This document shows positions 36,594-49,007 of a stretch of DNA of 64,000 nucleotides, one piece after another. Under the pieces are notes generated by a model that saw only the letters and a list, made by a program, of their open reading frames with translations, did no database searches and had not been told where the DNA came from. The number at the start of each line of letters is the position of its first letter. Position 1 is the stretch's first letter. Source of the stretch: Quercus robur (taxonomy: Eukaryota > Streptophyta > Magnoliopsida > Fagales > Fagaceae); assembly GCF_932294415.1 (NCBI RefSeq), contig NC_065542.1, positions 54,866,406 to 54,930,405 on the forward strand. Reading direction: 5' to 3'. Position numbers and translations under genes: made by a program.

Positions 36594-37190
36594 CAGGGCC
36601 GGCTGAATGGTGGAGCAAGAAATGCGGTCGCCTAAGGCCCCAAGTGAAAAAAAGGCCCCCAAATTTTAACCAATAGGGTTATTTATAATCAATAAATAAA
36701 ATAATTTTTTTTTCACTAGATGAAAAACAAATAAAAAAATAGAGAAAAATGCAACGTCCACAGTATTTTTCACAACACTTTTACAACTAATGCTAAGTAG
36801 AAGGTTGTTACAGTCTATTGTTGATGGCAAAAAAATAATTATAGTGATATTTTCAAATAGAAAACAAAAAGCAGTTTAAAATCTAGGATTTGTTGTAAAA
36901 AATATTGTGAATGTTGCACTTCTAAAAAAAAAGAGAATAATAATAAGAGTTTAGTTAGCAAACTTTTACTAGTTTTCATCTAAGTCTACCACTAACACCA
37001 CTGTTTTACTTACCACTATCAATCTACCACATCAACAACTATGAAAAATTTTGTCAAATTTTTTCTGTCAATAAAATTTCTAAAAAAAGAAAAAATTCTA
37101 TGTAGTTCATGTTAATTAGTAGTAATTTTGCATCTAAAATAAGATGATCAATTTTCGCCTTAGGCCCCTAAATGCATCAAGCCACCCCTG
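36594..37190. mobile_element. Non-autonomous hAT element, 597 bp
   Basis: The ends CAGGGCCGGCTGAATGG and (reverse complement) CAGGGGTGGCTTGATGC are inverted, and the subterminal cgcctaaggcccc is mirrored by cgccttaggcccc. A perfect 8-bp target duplication tttccgtg lies at 36586-36593 and 37191-37198. No transposase ORF. A small foldback element is nested inside (36749-36926). Confidence 0.92.
36749..36926. mobile_element. Nested MITE, about 178 bp
   Basis: The inverted ends pair: atgcaacgtccacagtattt at the left and, on the minus strand, gtgcaacattcacaatattt at the right. It lies wholly inside the hAT element and so is probably younger. Target duplication not resolved. Confidence 0.65.
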
Positions 37191-37199
37191 TTTCCGTGT

Positions 37200-38724
37200 T
37201 GTTGAATCCACTGGACTAGCTCGGCAAACCGTGATCAATTCAATTGTATTAATTTAGTAAGAGTCTTAGTTTTTCTTGAGTGTGTGTTAAGCTCCATTCC
37301 AGACCAAGAAAAACAGAAGTTTATGTGATATCGAAACCACTTGACACCAACTCAATCGAACGAGAATCACTTATCTCAACCTATTGATGCAAAAGTCTTG
37401 ACTTATAAAAAATTCTGCATAACAGAATCCAAGTATGTTTCAATCAGCCTAGGGTTTAGTGGTTTTCAAGTGAATGTATAAAAGTGACCCTAGGACACAT
37501 ATTTCAAGACTTTGTAAAACTGTGTGGTGTACACAATCATAGGAGATATTTGGGTACTCTCTAAAGCATCAATTGGAGATCCAAATTCATGATTTTGAAG
37601 ATCTAGTGATCAAGATGAAGTTATTGCATTCGATAAAAAAAGAATTGTTGGAGTTAATCTTCAAATGGGTACTTGGAAGTCATGCGTGAGTGTTCACGTT
37701 CAACAGAGTTCATTTGTAGAAGAGTCAATCAATTTAGAGCTACATGTGGTCACTTTACTAAATAACACATATGATAGTAATAGATTTAAAGTTAAGCCTA
37801 TTGTATATATTTAAATTTACATAGTAGAGCTATTTTCCTTATGGTTGTTAGTTAAGCCCCCAACAGTGGTTTTTACTTTGGAATTGTTATTCCATTGGTT
37901 TCCCTAGATAACTAAATTATGTATTCATCTATTTTATTTATTTATTTATTTATGCAATACTGTGTATGATAATATCTATCAAGTCTAGAACATAATTAGA
38001 ATAATTAAATATTTGGCTTAAAATATTAGGATGGAATACAAAGGTGCTATAGCGGGAAGATGATGACAAATGCAATAACGATTGGGTGCTTGTCCTTGCC
38101 CCTACAGACACTTTTGTTGCATCCCCACAAAATATATATATGGAATTGAGCATTCTTCTATCTTTTTTGGATAATTCATAACTTTTTATTGTTACAAAGC
38201 AGAAACACTAAAAACACTGAGACTTCAGGTAGTCCACTACAACAACAGCATCTGCCCTGACCTATACATTAAAAGATCATCTCCATTTGAAAACAGTGTT
38301 ACATCATCCCAACCCAGTTTTACATAGAGATATGAGCCTTCGGACTATACTACAGCATCAGATTGGTGTTATCTTACCCAACATCTTCTTTTAAAAAATA
38401 AGACCAATCACAAACCCAGCTACTAGCAAAACTTTTAAGCAGAAGCCATGAATGATGGAATGTGGTACACTCCAGTTATAACAGATAACTCTGTTTAGGT
38501 TAGGATAGAGTTGCATTTACTTCCTTTGAACATCATTCTAAACTTAACATCCTTTCTCATTCTCTTCACTTTAATTTCCTCTGTTTTGACCTCTCCATGA
38601 ATTCTTAAGTTTCTCTGAGACCATATGTGATAGACAGTAGCCCACCAAACCACTCTGCACAAGAAAGTTCTGAGGCTCTTTCCTTTGATAGTCAGCTACC
38701 CAAATGAGTGCCTATTGGACCCAA
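37200..38724. other. Noncoding stretch, nothing recognised
   Basis: No ORF with protein-like composition and no clear repeat ends. A TTTA microsatellite is near 37935-37952. The AT content is similar to the surrounding intergenic DNA. Confidence 0.5.
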
Positions 38725-39605
38725 GCACCTGTCTATCACATATCATGATAACATGCACACGTCTGCCCACGTATCCTATGTACTTTCTGATAAGTGTACT
38801 CCGCTGAAATTTCATCAGACAATGTCATAAAACCGAACCCCCTATGACCCATTTTTCTTTCATCCTGAAGCAAAATGCATTATGATATTAGTTATGCCAA
38901 TAACATATGGGCAACACCCAAAACGGATCTGATAAATACTAATATATAACACAGAATATGCAATTACTGTACAAAATGAGTTTACATGATGTGCAAATAG
39001 CAACATGAAAAACCAAGCAATCAATTACAATTAATACCAAGAAAAGCCTCTGAGAAATTACGAATTTTCAATTCTTGTCCCAGGATGAATTTGGCAGAAT
39101 ATCTCATCTGTTTCCAATTGGTGTTACCTCTAAGTGTTCATCATGTGTTCCTTTTCCCTCTTGTAGTCATATCTGAACATCTTAATTTCAGCATTGCGCA
39201 ATAATGAATTTTTGCTATATAGATAAGTTGGTAAAAGTACCACTCTACAAGCAAGCCCATTTTAAAAACTTGAACCCCAAGCTGGTTTAACAATACATCT
39301 TATCACATGCTTCATAGCATGGTTGAAGCATTTAGAAAGAAGTTGTCAAGAAAAACAATGCAGTAATATTTTCATCAGCTAGCCATCCACACATTCTCAA
39401 TTAAACCACATATAAATCAACTACATTTTACCTTAGGAACATACACGTCCAAAACATAGCTAAACTGACTGAAATGCAACTGCATATTATCAACTGTAGA
39501 TTCAATTCGAATACATCCTGTGAAAAGCCTCTTTCTCCACTTAGCAGCTGAACTCGTCAAAGGCTTAACAGCACAGTCATCAGCAGAAGGAGAACCAACC
39601 ACCAT
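38725..39605 (-). pseudogene. RRM RNA-binding protein gene remnant, two exons
   Basis: Exon 1 (about 39605-39432) encodes KRLFTGCIRIESTVDN and LHFSQFSYVLDVYVPK, an RNP2 strand, helix and beta-2 of an RRM, ending at a GT donor (39431). Exon 2 begins after a ttcag acceptor at 38864 and reads DERKMGHRGFGFMTLSDE, the RNP1 strand, then a plausible helix (KVHRIRGQTCA) before a stop near 38755. Joined, they form most of one RRM of the hnRNP-like type. RNP residues are partly off consensus (LFTGCI for LFVGxI) and no convincing start or C-terminus is present, so this is probably a decayed or partial gene. Related pieces lie at 6.4 kb and 51.5-55.6 kb. Confidence 0.68.
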
Positions 39606-40439
39606 TTCTGCAGAGTCATCAGCAAGTCCTCTTTACGTCCAGAAGATAATGGTCAATTCATGAGCATGGTCTGCAGGAGAGCAGAGTCAACAGCATGGTC
39701 TGCATGGTCTGCAGGAGAGCAGAGTCAACAGCAATATGCACACCCCCCACCCCCAAAAAAACAATTTTAAAAATTGACAGCTTGGGAGCCAATATACTAG
39801 CAAAGCATTGTAAATATTTTCTAATGTACAATAAGGATATCCATAATGACTGGAAGCAGAACTATCTGATGTCCTGTAAAATGGAGAACCAAACCAAAAC
39901 TAAGGAATAATATGGGCTCATTTAAATCTTGAGGATACATTTTCCAGTGCAGGTTGAGATGCAGAGAACAATATAAATCATGCACATGAGATCTATCAAC
40001 AAAATTCCATATTGGGACATTATCCCATAAAAGTGTTTGTGAACACTAGCATTGGACCCAAAATCACATAGATCATACACACAAGCAGTATGCTTCTCTC
40101 AGTTGTTACTTCCAATGACCACTTAAAATGATGTAAAGGGCTGGCAATCACATATTCTAATTTAAATTTCTTTTCCATCAGTGCCAATCTAATTCAACTA
40201 TAACCAACAAACAACAATGGTCTCGAACCTCTTAAGCTGTCTATTACAATGTTTATCCAAGAGAATAGGAAATATATACATTTTGGCAATGTTAATCTAT
40301 CAATTATTGAAGAGTGAATACCCATTTTGCGGTAAAATTTCCAGTTATTATAAAATGAGGAAGTGCTATTATGAGTGAAAGGATGGAAAAGTCATTACTC
40401 ACCAAATCACAAAGAGAATTAGAAATAAATGAGATATTT
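39606..40439. other. Noncoding stretch with a 38-bp tandem repeat
   Basis: No gene recognised. The phrase catggtctgcaggagagcag with the following agtcaacag occurs twice, starting at about 39664 and 39702, a recent local duplication. Confidence 0.55.
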
Positions 40440-42411
40440 TATTTAAATTTAAGACAGAAGGAAGAGCACAGCAGTAATGAAGGCAACTGTGCAAGTAGTG
40501 GAGAGGTTATTCTAAAACTTGTTTTCCCATATCTTTAAGAAGGGTATCAGTGGGGTTGTCTCAGTCCTTCAAGATGAAATTCCTCATTAGAGCTTCTTGT
40601 TCTACTGGGTCATGCCTCATAAATCATAATTAGAGTTTTGCATTTTTCTTTCACAATTGTCAATCATCAATTGACGAATGAGACCCCAATTAACAGATAA
40701 AGAGGCCACACAATCCTTTATTTGCTTGCTTACAATACATATCACCTAGCTGTTTAAAGAGTAAGCCCAAACTTCTGCACTATCAAGGTTGGTCAATTTC
40801 TAGGAATTGAATCCTGGGTTCTAGGAATTGATGCTTTTGTACTATTTGGTAGTCTAGCCCTATCTTGATTTTGTTTATATATTTCAAGGGATCATGAGTT
40901 CACAGTTCATAGTATAATCATGGTTCTGATGATAAAATGCCAAACTCCCTTCCATTGTGAACTTGAAGTACCTAGATTTAGAATGCCCCTTCTTAAAATC
41001 TAGAATCACAATGAGAAATTCCATACATAAGCACTAAAAAGCAACAGCCCTACCCGCTTCTCACGACCTACATACCTACAACTTCAGCCAAGCCAAAGAG
41101 CACATCACTTCATTATTGTGCAATGTACCAGCCATATAGCCTACAAATATTGTCTCAAACTTAACTACAAGCCAAAACTAATTATCAAATTACAAAACCA
41201 ACATGATAGATAGTAGCTTACCTGCTGAACCAGAGCCACCGTAGGGGCAAGGATGATGCATATGCTCTTCTGGGGCTTCCTTGTCAAGTGACCCAGCTCA
41301 TGTATAAGCAGTACAGCAATGTGGTCGTCCCACAACCTGTCCCCAAATAAACAACAATATTCTCCTCCAAAGCTTTCCGGCATAGCTCCAAGTGGTACCT
41401 TCAGAAAACATATATACAAAACAACGTAAGCCACAATAAGGTCCTATTTTCTTGGAAAAATACATTTTATTTAAAGGAAAGAAATTGCCTGCAAAGCCAA
41501 ACACAACTGGCTTACTAGAGCTGCGCTTATGTGTTCTGAAAAGTTTCTAAGAAAATTATGGGATTTTAAGAAACAAATAAATATGTGTGTGTGTGTGTGT
41601 GTGTTGAAGGGAAACCAAAAAATTAAGAACTCAAGAAATAAGTCGGGACGGGAACTGCTATTTCAGCCCATATGACTCAAAAGCTTTTTACCCTTTTCAC
41701 ACTATTTAACCTCAAGTTTCCTTTTAGCGAAACAGAAATAGCCCCAAACCCAGTTCCACTCTCCATCATCATCAGCATCAACCCCAGACACTCAAAGACA
41801 CTGTAGTGGTCGTTGTAGTAAGCACCAAACCCTGTGCTCTGGGTAGTACGAACATCTCTGCCATCCAGCATTGTAGCCTCTTTATCTGCTATTGGTTTCT
41901 AAATGACAAATAAGATGATGAGAAGTTTCTAATTCTTGGGCAAACTCAACACAAAATCTGAAAACCAAAAGGCAAATTTCCAAAACTTCATACAACAGAA
42001 AAAAATAAATAAAAAATCATTGACTCCGTTTTCAGATTTCAAAAGGGTTAATGTGATGAAGAAAAACAAAATCACGTGCCTTTTTTCTTTTTTTTTCAAA
42101 AGGGTCCAAATATTCTACTTTCCATTTGATTACACAACAACACTGAAGTGGGGCTGCATATATTCAATTGTATTCTCCTATTCCTATGCAAAATATTGTA
42201 GCAAATACTATAGAACAACAAAAGTGCTGATTTTACCCTCTAGCATAATTGAACAAAAATGATGAACACACAATCAATTGCAAACTAGTCCCATAAGAAA
42301 GAGAAAAAGGTGACTTACAAAAAAAATCAAAGAGAAAACAAAAAGTTTCTCAACTGTGCAGATTCATCAAAGTTGCCACTTTCACTGGGATTCCTCTTTC
42401 CTCACTCACAA
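40440..42411. repeat. TNL 3'-flank block, copy II
   Basis: Same order of matching phrases as 18961-21181 and 56740-57900, ending directly at the stop codon of the intact TNL. It contains the best preserved DCL-like exon fragment (41222-41345), a TG microsatellite (41584-41604), and otherwise no recognisable gene. It lacks the solo LTR of copy I. Confidence 0.8.
41222..41345 (-). pseudogene. Dicer-like (DCL4-type) helicase exon fragment
   Basis: Minus-strand codons read [18 protein letters not shown] then [14 protein letters not shown], ending at a clean CAG-GT donor (41222/41221). This matches motif I edge to motif Ia of the Dicer helicase domain, closest in my memory to plant DCL4. The upstream Walker A should read GCGKT. 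Here those bases are present but the frame is shifted (acaggttgtgggacgacc), so the exon is broken. An ag acceptor lies just upstream near 41340. DCL4 makes 21-nt siRNAs in the nucleus. Only this exon is present, so it is a relic and not a functional gene. Confidence 0.75.
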
Positions 42412-45400
42412 TCAGTCACCTTGTCCTTGTATGCATGAATTCCCAATCCAGTTTTCAATTAGATTAGGGTGCTCTATCCATTTCATCATCACCGCTTTCT
42501 CTGAATCTCCTAAATCATCATCCTCATAATAAGGAGTGATAGTGCAGCTGCTAGACCCAGGCTTAGTTTGTTTGAGATCTTCAATGTCTTGCTCAAATAT
42601 CAAATGGGCTCCGCATTTCGTAACCTCCAAGCTTGGACCGAAAATTTCATATGTAACCTCAATTTGGGTGAATTCATTAGCATCCAATTCTTCTTTCCAG
42701 TAGCTTTCGAAGCATGTAAAGGGATAATATTCGATCCAAAGATGATATGATTCAATCTTACCAAATTCCACCGATAAAGGAAGCGGCACTCCGAAAGATG
42801 GATATCCGTTGACTTTAACGGAACAACGAAGCCCATGCGTATTTTGAATATGAAGTTGTAGAAGTGGATGATGCTGGTGGAATATATAAACAGCGCACAC
42901 AGCGATTCCCATAAATTTGCTACTTAATAATAAATGTGAAGGCACTTGCAGATTCACTGAAGCCCCCACATTTTGGTGCCTAAACCAATTCGGAATTTCA
43001 CTTCCAGGAATTGTGACATATGCGAAACTATCAATGTTACGGCATCTCTGAAACAAACAAATCATGATGTTTAGAAATTCACTCACATGCAAGAGAGAAA
43101 GAAAGAGAGAGAGAGAGACAGACAGACCTTAATGATATAATGTCTTAGAATTGTTGACAAGAAGTCACCTTTGCCTTGATTATAAATCAATTTGACACAA
43201 TTGAGAAGATATATTACATTCGGCCGAAAATCATAATCTGGACTTAATGATAATGTTTCCAGTGAGGTACACCCTGTTGCATCAATAAAATACATATTTA
43301 ATGGAAGCTTGGGCAACATTTGAAGTTGAGTGCAACCATTCAAAAAAAGGTCTTGCAGATTAGATAGTTGAATGATACTTTCAGGAAGGCAAACAAAATT
43401 GTTTCCTATTAGATTTAATTCTTTTAAAGATGACAAGGTCCCAAGAACATCAGGAATCATTTGAATATTGCAATAACTTAAATCCAGATGCGTCAAAGAC
43501 CATAAGCCTTGTAAAGAACACTCTAACATGCCCATGGGATCATGACTTCTTTTTCTTTGCATTAAAGGAAAACTCAGGAGCTTATTGAATGATTTAGATG
43601 ACAGCCCCACACATCCACGGAGAGATAGTATTTTGAGATTTTTTAAGTGAACAATAGATAAAGGAAGCCCTGTTATAGCAGTTCCACTCAGGTCTAGCTC
43701 CTCAAGGCCTTCAATATTACCCAAATTCTCTGGTAATTCATCAAGTTTTGAGCAGCCAGATAAAGTGAGAATTTTTAGAGACATCAAACAACAACATGCA
43801 TTCGAAAGACTTGAAAGGTTTTTACAGTCTCTTAGATCCAATTCAATGAGGCCAATTAAATGCTCCACTGATAATGGTAGATCTTTTATAGCTGTCTCAC
43901 ACAAACAAAGTTTCGACAAACGTGACATATTTCCTACAATTTCTGGTAACTTCTTTAGTCTTGAACAACCACCAAGATCGAAAATTTCAAGTGTTTCCGA
44001 GCTGATCTTGTGAGGAAGACTTTTAAGACATTTGCAACCATTTAGATCCAATCGAATAAGCTGTTTGAGATCTCCAAGAGATGCATGAATCTTATATAGT
44101 CTTGTACAATGTCGAAAAATCAATTGCTTAAGCTTCGGGGCTCCACTAAGGTCTGGTATCTCAATCAAGTTTTGAGAGTCACTTAGGTCAATGAGTCTTA
44201 ACTCGTCTAAATTCTGTTATAAACCAAAAAAAAATTATTAGATAAAGTCAAGCCTTAATGAAACGAATAAAATGCACTTTTGCATAACTAAAAATCTTAC
44301 CATATTTCCATTCCATAGTTGTTTGATGCCACTACAATGCATTCTCAATTCAACAAGTTTGTTTAGTTGGAAATTGGTTGGTAAGCATTTTAAATGATAT
44401 CCATGCCATTCGAGAAGACGTAACTCATTAGAAAGATAACTGAGGCCTTGTGGAAGTTGCACCTTACCTCTAATGAGGTCTTTTGGAAGTTGCATAGTAC
44501 CATTTATGAAGTCTTCTGGAAGTTTCTCACTACTAATTTTAAGCAATCTCAAATTTTTCATCTTTGAGAAGGCTTCAGCACTCAAGTGTTCCACTTTTTG
44601 AATAGGTATGTTTAGCATTATGCCTTCAACTACCTTTGTTCCCTAATAAACAAAAACAATGAAATTAAAATAATTGGTAAATTCTCAGAAAAATTTATAA
44701 ACATAAATACTTCTTTAAGTTCAAGCTTGTACTAGTTGACTTACAATATTATTCTTCAATACATGAATGACATCATCATAAATCCACAACCTACTACGTC
44801 TACCAAGCTCTTTAGGAGATTCACGATGAACGATTTCTTGACCCATATCTTGTAGCAAATCGTGCATCCACAAACTTCCATGGTCATCAATAGTTATGAG
44901 AGATTTGTCCTTAAGAACACCAATATTGTAGTCTGGGTAATAGCAAAAACTTTCCAATATATCTCTTATGTAATCTATGTTCTCCCTTTTGAAAAAACAT
45001 GCAATATCTAAAAACAATCTTTTTTGTGTATTTGTTAACCCATCAAAGCTTATTTGTAGTATATCCAAAATGCTTCTATTAGGTTCTCTGTTTAGTTTAT
45101 CTAGGGCACTTTTCCATTCATTCTTTCTTTTAGCAAACAACGAAGAACCTAAAACTTTAAGAGCTAAAGGAAGGCCTTTAGCATAATTCACAAAGTCCTT
45201 AGACAAATTCACATAATTTTCTTCTGGATGAGGTTTATGAAAAGCTCTCCAACTAAAAAGCTGCAAAGCATCATCGTTATTCAATTCATTGGCTGTATAT
45301 ATGTAATCCACACCACATCTTATCAATAAATGGCTATCTCTGCTTGTTACAATGATTCTACTTCCAGGACCAAACCAATCATGCTTCCCTGCCAATGCTT

Positions 45401-46770
45401 CTAATTGCTCTTCTCCATCCACATCATCAAGAATAATGAAAACTTTTTTATTACTTAGTGTATTCCTTATAACATTGATTCCCACATAAACATCCCATAT
45501 ATTTATTTCACTTTCCATGAGGATCTTAGAAAGAAGTTGTTTTTGTAAAGAAACTAGACCTTGATTTTTAGTTTCTTCTCTAATATTCGCAATAAAGCTT
45601 CTAGCTTCAAAGTTACCTGAAATTCTTCTATAAATTTCAAGTGCAAGGGTTGTTTTGCCCATTCCACCCATCCCACATATTCCAACAAAGCGAACACCAC
45701 CCAACCCTTCACTTATGTATGAATCTAACATTTTCTTCACACAGGAGTCCATTCCAACAAGGTCCTCAGAAACACATGGGAGTTTGTTATACAACTCACT
45801 AAATATCCTTCCAATGATTTTTTGTATAATTATTGATTCATGCCTGCAAAGAAAATAGCAAAACAATAATTTTTATGATGCAAAGCTAGCCACATTATTT
45901 AGAGACAAAACATTCATCATAAACATAATCTTAGCTACATTGAGCCACATTGACAGTGCCTCATTATATTTAGAAATTCACTACTAGATGTATTATGGAG
46001 ACAATTTTAGAGCTATTAGTGACCAAATTTGTTGCAAGGTTTGTGTACAGTATGTACTTGTATGTCTAGAATCTAGTCCTACTAGGATTAGAATAGGGTT
46101 AGTCTAGGTTATTCTATAAATAGTCAAATACTCTCTTATCATGTGGCCAAATAAATAAATAAATAAAAAGTAAATAATAATAAATAAATTCTGAAAAAGA
46201 AAAAAAAAGTTAACTATAAATAGCATTATTCCAAAGAAATTCATACTTATCCTTTAAATCCCATCCAGCAAGATCGGCAACTTTAGTCAAAGCATCTTTC
46301 CATGTTTGTACATATCTAATGTTATCCTTGAAGCTCTCTTCATGTTTGGAAAAGGCTTCTCCAAAAGTACCTCTATGATTCCGCACATCACTAGGATCTA
46401 CATAGTAAAAAACAGGTAGAACTACCAATCCCGTCATTTCCATGCACTCAACTATCTTTGTTAGTTCAATCAAGCACCACTTTGAAGAAGCGTAGTCTCT
46501 TGAAAGAATAACGACAGCAAACCTCGATTCTTCTACTGCTTTCAAGAGTTCTGGGGTAATGAATGTTCCCTGCTTAAGTTTTTCATCGTCCCTAAAAACA
46601 GATATTCCTTTTTGTTTCAAACCAGTATATAGATGGTCTGTAAATGTTTTGCGGGTATCCTCACCTCTAAAACTGAGAAATACATCGAATTTACATCTCT
46701 TAGAAGAAGAAGAAGTAGAAGAAGTAGAAGAAGAAGATGATGATGATGATGATGATGGAGGAAGAGCCAT
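42412..46770 (-). CDS. Intact TIR-NB-LRR (TNL) immune receptor, 1228 aa
   Basis: Five exons with GT-AG borders: 46770-46247, 45843-44745, 44642-44301, 44213-43128, 43047-42412. Phases agree and total 1229 codons including stop. Residues 1-25 are a Ser-rich leader. The TIR (about 27-175) has FDVFLSFRGEDTRKTF and the NADase glutamate E102 in SSKWCLIEL. NB-ARC has P-loop GMGGMGKTT (232-240), kinase 2 KKVFIILDDVD (307-317), RNBS-B GSRIIVTSRD (335-344), GLPLAL (398-403), RLFLDIACFF (450-459) and MHD (501-503). The linker exon (542-655) starts GTKVVEGIM. LRRs occupy 656 to about 990 (LDLNGCKCLKSLP, LDLSGTAITGLP style). A C-JID follows (IPGSEIPNWFRHQNVG at about 1030). Such proteins oligomerise on effector recognition and signal through TIR NADase products and EDS1. 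All key motifs are present. Its pseudogene sister is at 21.2-31.4 kb. Recognition specificity is unknown. Confidence 0.96.
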
Positions 46771-46824
46771 AAAGGAAATGGATGAGCTTGAACAGTGAGG
46801 TTACAGATTCATAAAATTACTAGT

Positions 46825-46862
46825 TTGACTGAAAACCCTCAAGAGAAAGCCTTTTGGTTGAC
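46825..46862. promoter_or_regulatory. Possible W-box elements upstream of the TNL
   Basis: TTGACT at 46825-46830 (plus strand) and a TTGAC core at 46858-46862 lie 55-92 bp upstream of the ATG. TTGACY is the binding core of WRKY factors, common before NLR genes. The TNL pseudogene has tatgactgaag at the equivalent place (31509-31519), so the stretch is conserved but the W-box is not. No clear TATA box was seen. Confidence 0.3.
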
Positions 46863-49007
46863 GCATATGGAAGTAGGTGTTTGTAACTTGTATTAAGAGT
46901 GAGAAGATGGGTCGACCATTCATTTTTAATCACTTCCATTTAGTTTTTGTCAGAGTTGGATTGGCCGTGGGCAAGTGGCCCTCCCACTTGTTGGGATGAA
47001 CGTCTTTTTAGGAGGGGTTTGGATACGTGTTGTGTTTGTGCCGTCTGTGTCTTCTGTGTTTTCACTTTTTTTTTTTCTTTTGTTGCAGCACTCATTTCAG
47101 GGACAACGGTTACTATATATGTACTATTCATAAATAGTAACCGCATCTTTTGATTATTTTAACTCACAAATCTCATTTTTTATCAATTTTTTCATTAAAA
47201 ATGAGTCACACAGTACTATTCATATATTTAAAAATTATTTTACTACAGTGTTTTCAATTTTTAATTTTCAATTTTCACAAAATAAATTCTATCTAAACAT
47301 AGCCTATAGTGCTTTTTTTCTTCCCAGGCCTTTTTACGTGATATTTTTATCTTCTTCCTTTTTAATCAAAAAATAAAAGTAAGGGGAGGGCAAGTGGCCC
47401 TCCCACTAGAAATTGTCGGGAATCGGGATGAACAAGAATGTCTTTTTAATGCTTTTTTTTTCTTCCCCAGGCCTTTTTACGGGACATTTTTATCTTCTTC
47501 TTTTTTAAATCAAAAAAATAAAAGGAAAACACTCGGAAAAGACAAGGGCAACTTTTACAGGGAATCGAATGGAAATTGTACTTACTCAATTTCACAATTT
47601 ATTAAAAATTTAAAATGGTCTACCGTGAGCCATGGAATTTTTTTTTTTTTTTTTTGAAAAAGTGATAAAATTAAAATGGTCTACTTAGTCCGCCACTTAA
47701 GTATGTTGTAAAATAGAGTATAAAATTAAATGTTGGTCTCTCCATAAGTCATTTTTGCTAAATAATGATTTTTTAAAAACAGTAAAAAAAAAATTATCAA
47801 ATAGATTCTTATGAAACTTCTCTAGGAAAAATAGCCTTGTTTGTAACTTGACTTTCTAAAAGTTGATTTCTTCGCAAGTTTTAAAAGGACTTGTTAGGCA
47901 AAATAACCCTTTTTAAAATAAATAAATAAAAACTTTATTATGTGATTCTAGCCCCTCTATATTTTATTGTGCCCATTCAAAATACATTTTATTTCAAGAT
48001 GCTATAAAATAAAGGAAAATTGAAAAGTCTGTTTATAGCCAAATGTCTATAACTCCTACTAAAAAAAAATTAACATGGTTATATATTTTAAAATTCTTAT
48101 TGTTAAATTGTATGTTTTTAAGTTCTTAACACTCATGTCAATCATATATTATTTATTATTTTACCCATAATCTTATTTTTTATGCATAATTTTAAATTAC
48201 AAATACTTGAAATTTAAGCATGTGATTAATGACATAACTATTGATCTTTGAATTTTTGAAAATTTTGCAACATGAAGAATATAAGAAGAAAATGTGATCC
48301 AATTAGTCAAAATTCACGTCCAATAAAAATATAATTAGTAGAGTACTTGTAGTCAAACTTTGTCCTAAAATAAAAAAGAAATGTTTAGCAAGTCAAAACT
48401 ATAAATATGAAATGATATATGTACTTCTCTATTAATTAAGTGGTCATCCACGTTATAGCTATAATTTCTACAATACAAGAATCCACAGTTGAATACAAGC
48501 GCGTGATTTGCTTAACCTTTACAATGAAGTCTTCCATCTCTCACGTGACCACTTCTAAAGACAATGGTAATGGCAATTAAGAGTAAATGTAGTTATGCTA
48601 CTATGCCAATATGTGAGTGGTCTTAATGAGATAATAATACCTCATAGAGACTTACTACATTCATTGACATAATATTTTTAAATCTTCTTATTGAACAATA
48701 ATGTCACTAAAAACTGTGGGATATTTAATTGAACGATAATATATTTTTTAAAAAATGTTAAAAGTACAATCATTTTTAAAAAAATTTATAAACGTATGTT
48801 ATAGTGAATGTGATTGATACTGGTTATAAGATAATAAATAAGTATTCAATTTTTTTTTTTTTTTTTTTTTTTTGTGATTGATAATTTGTAAAATTATGCT
48901 TTACTCCTTTTTTTTTTTTTTTTTTTTTTTTTTTCATGTTTTTTCCCCCTTTTTCTTTGTCAATTTCTTCTTCTGTTTTCTTTGACTATCAAACCCAAAC
49001 TTTTGCT
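46863..49007. other. Noncoding 5' flank of the intact TNL
   Basis: No gene recognised. The cttcccaggcctttttacg phrase repeats at 47322 and 47463 and the aagtggccctcccact phrase at 46973 and 47391, a small local duplication. About 47010-47295 ends with sequence resembling a Tourist-type terminus, but the two TWA flanks do not match. Long T runs are at 47638-47655, 48850-48873 and 48908-48934. From about 47640 it is the left copy of a tandem pair (see 50330-50830). Confidence 0.55.
47640..49007. repeat. Tandem duplication, left copy (partner about 50330-50830)
   Basis: Phrases shared in order with 50330-50830 include attgtgcccattcaaaatac (47968 and 50537), gaatacaagcg/gtgat with ctttacaatgaa (48492 and 50657), and gcaatatgtgag context near 48610 and 50775. 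The right copy is shorter. Both are noncoding. Confidence 0.75.

Noticed and set aside
47010-47295. Tourist MITE in the TNL upstream region
   Set aside because: The right end resembles a Tourist terminus but the flanking trinucleotides do not match and the left end is uncertain.
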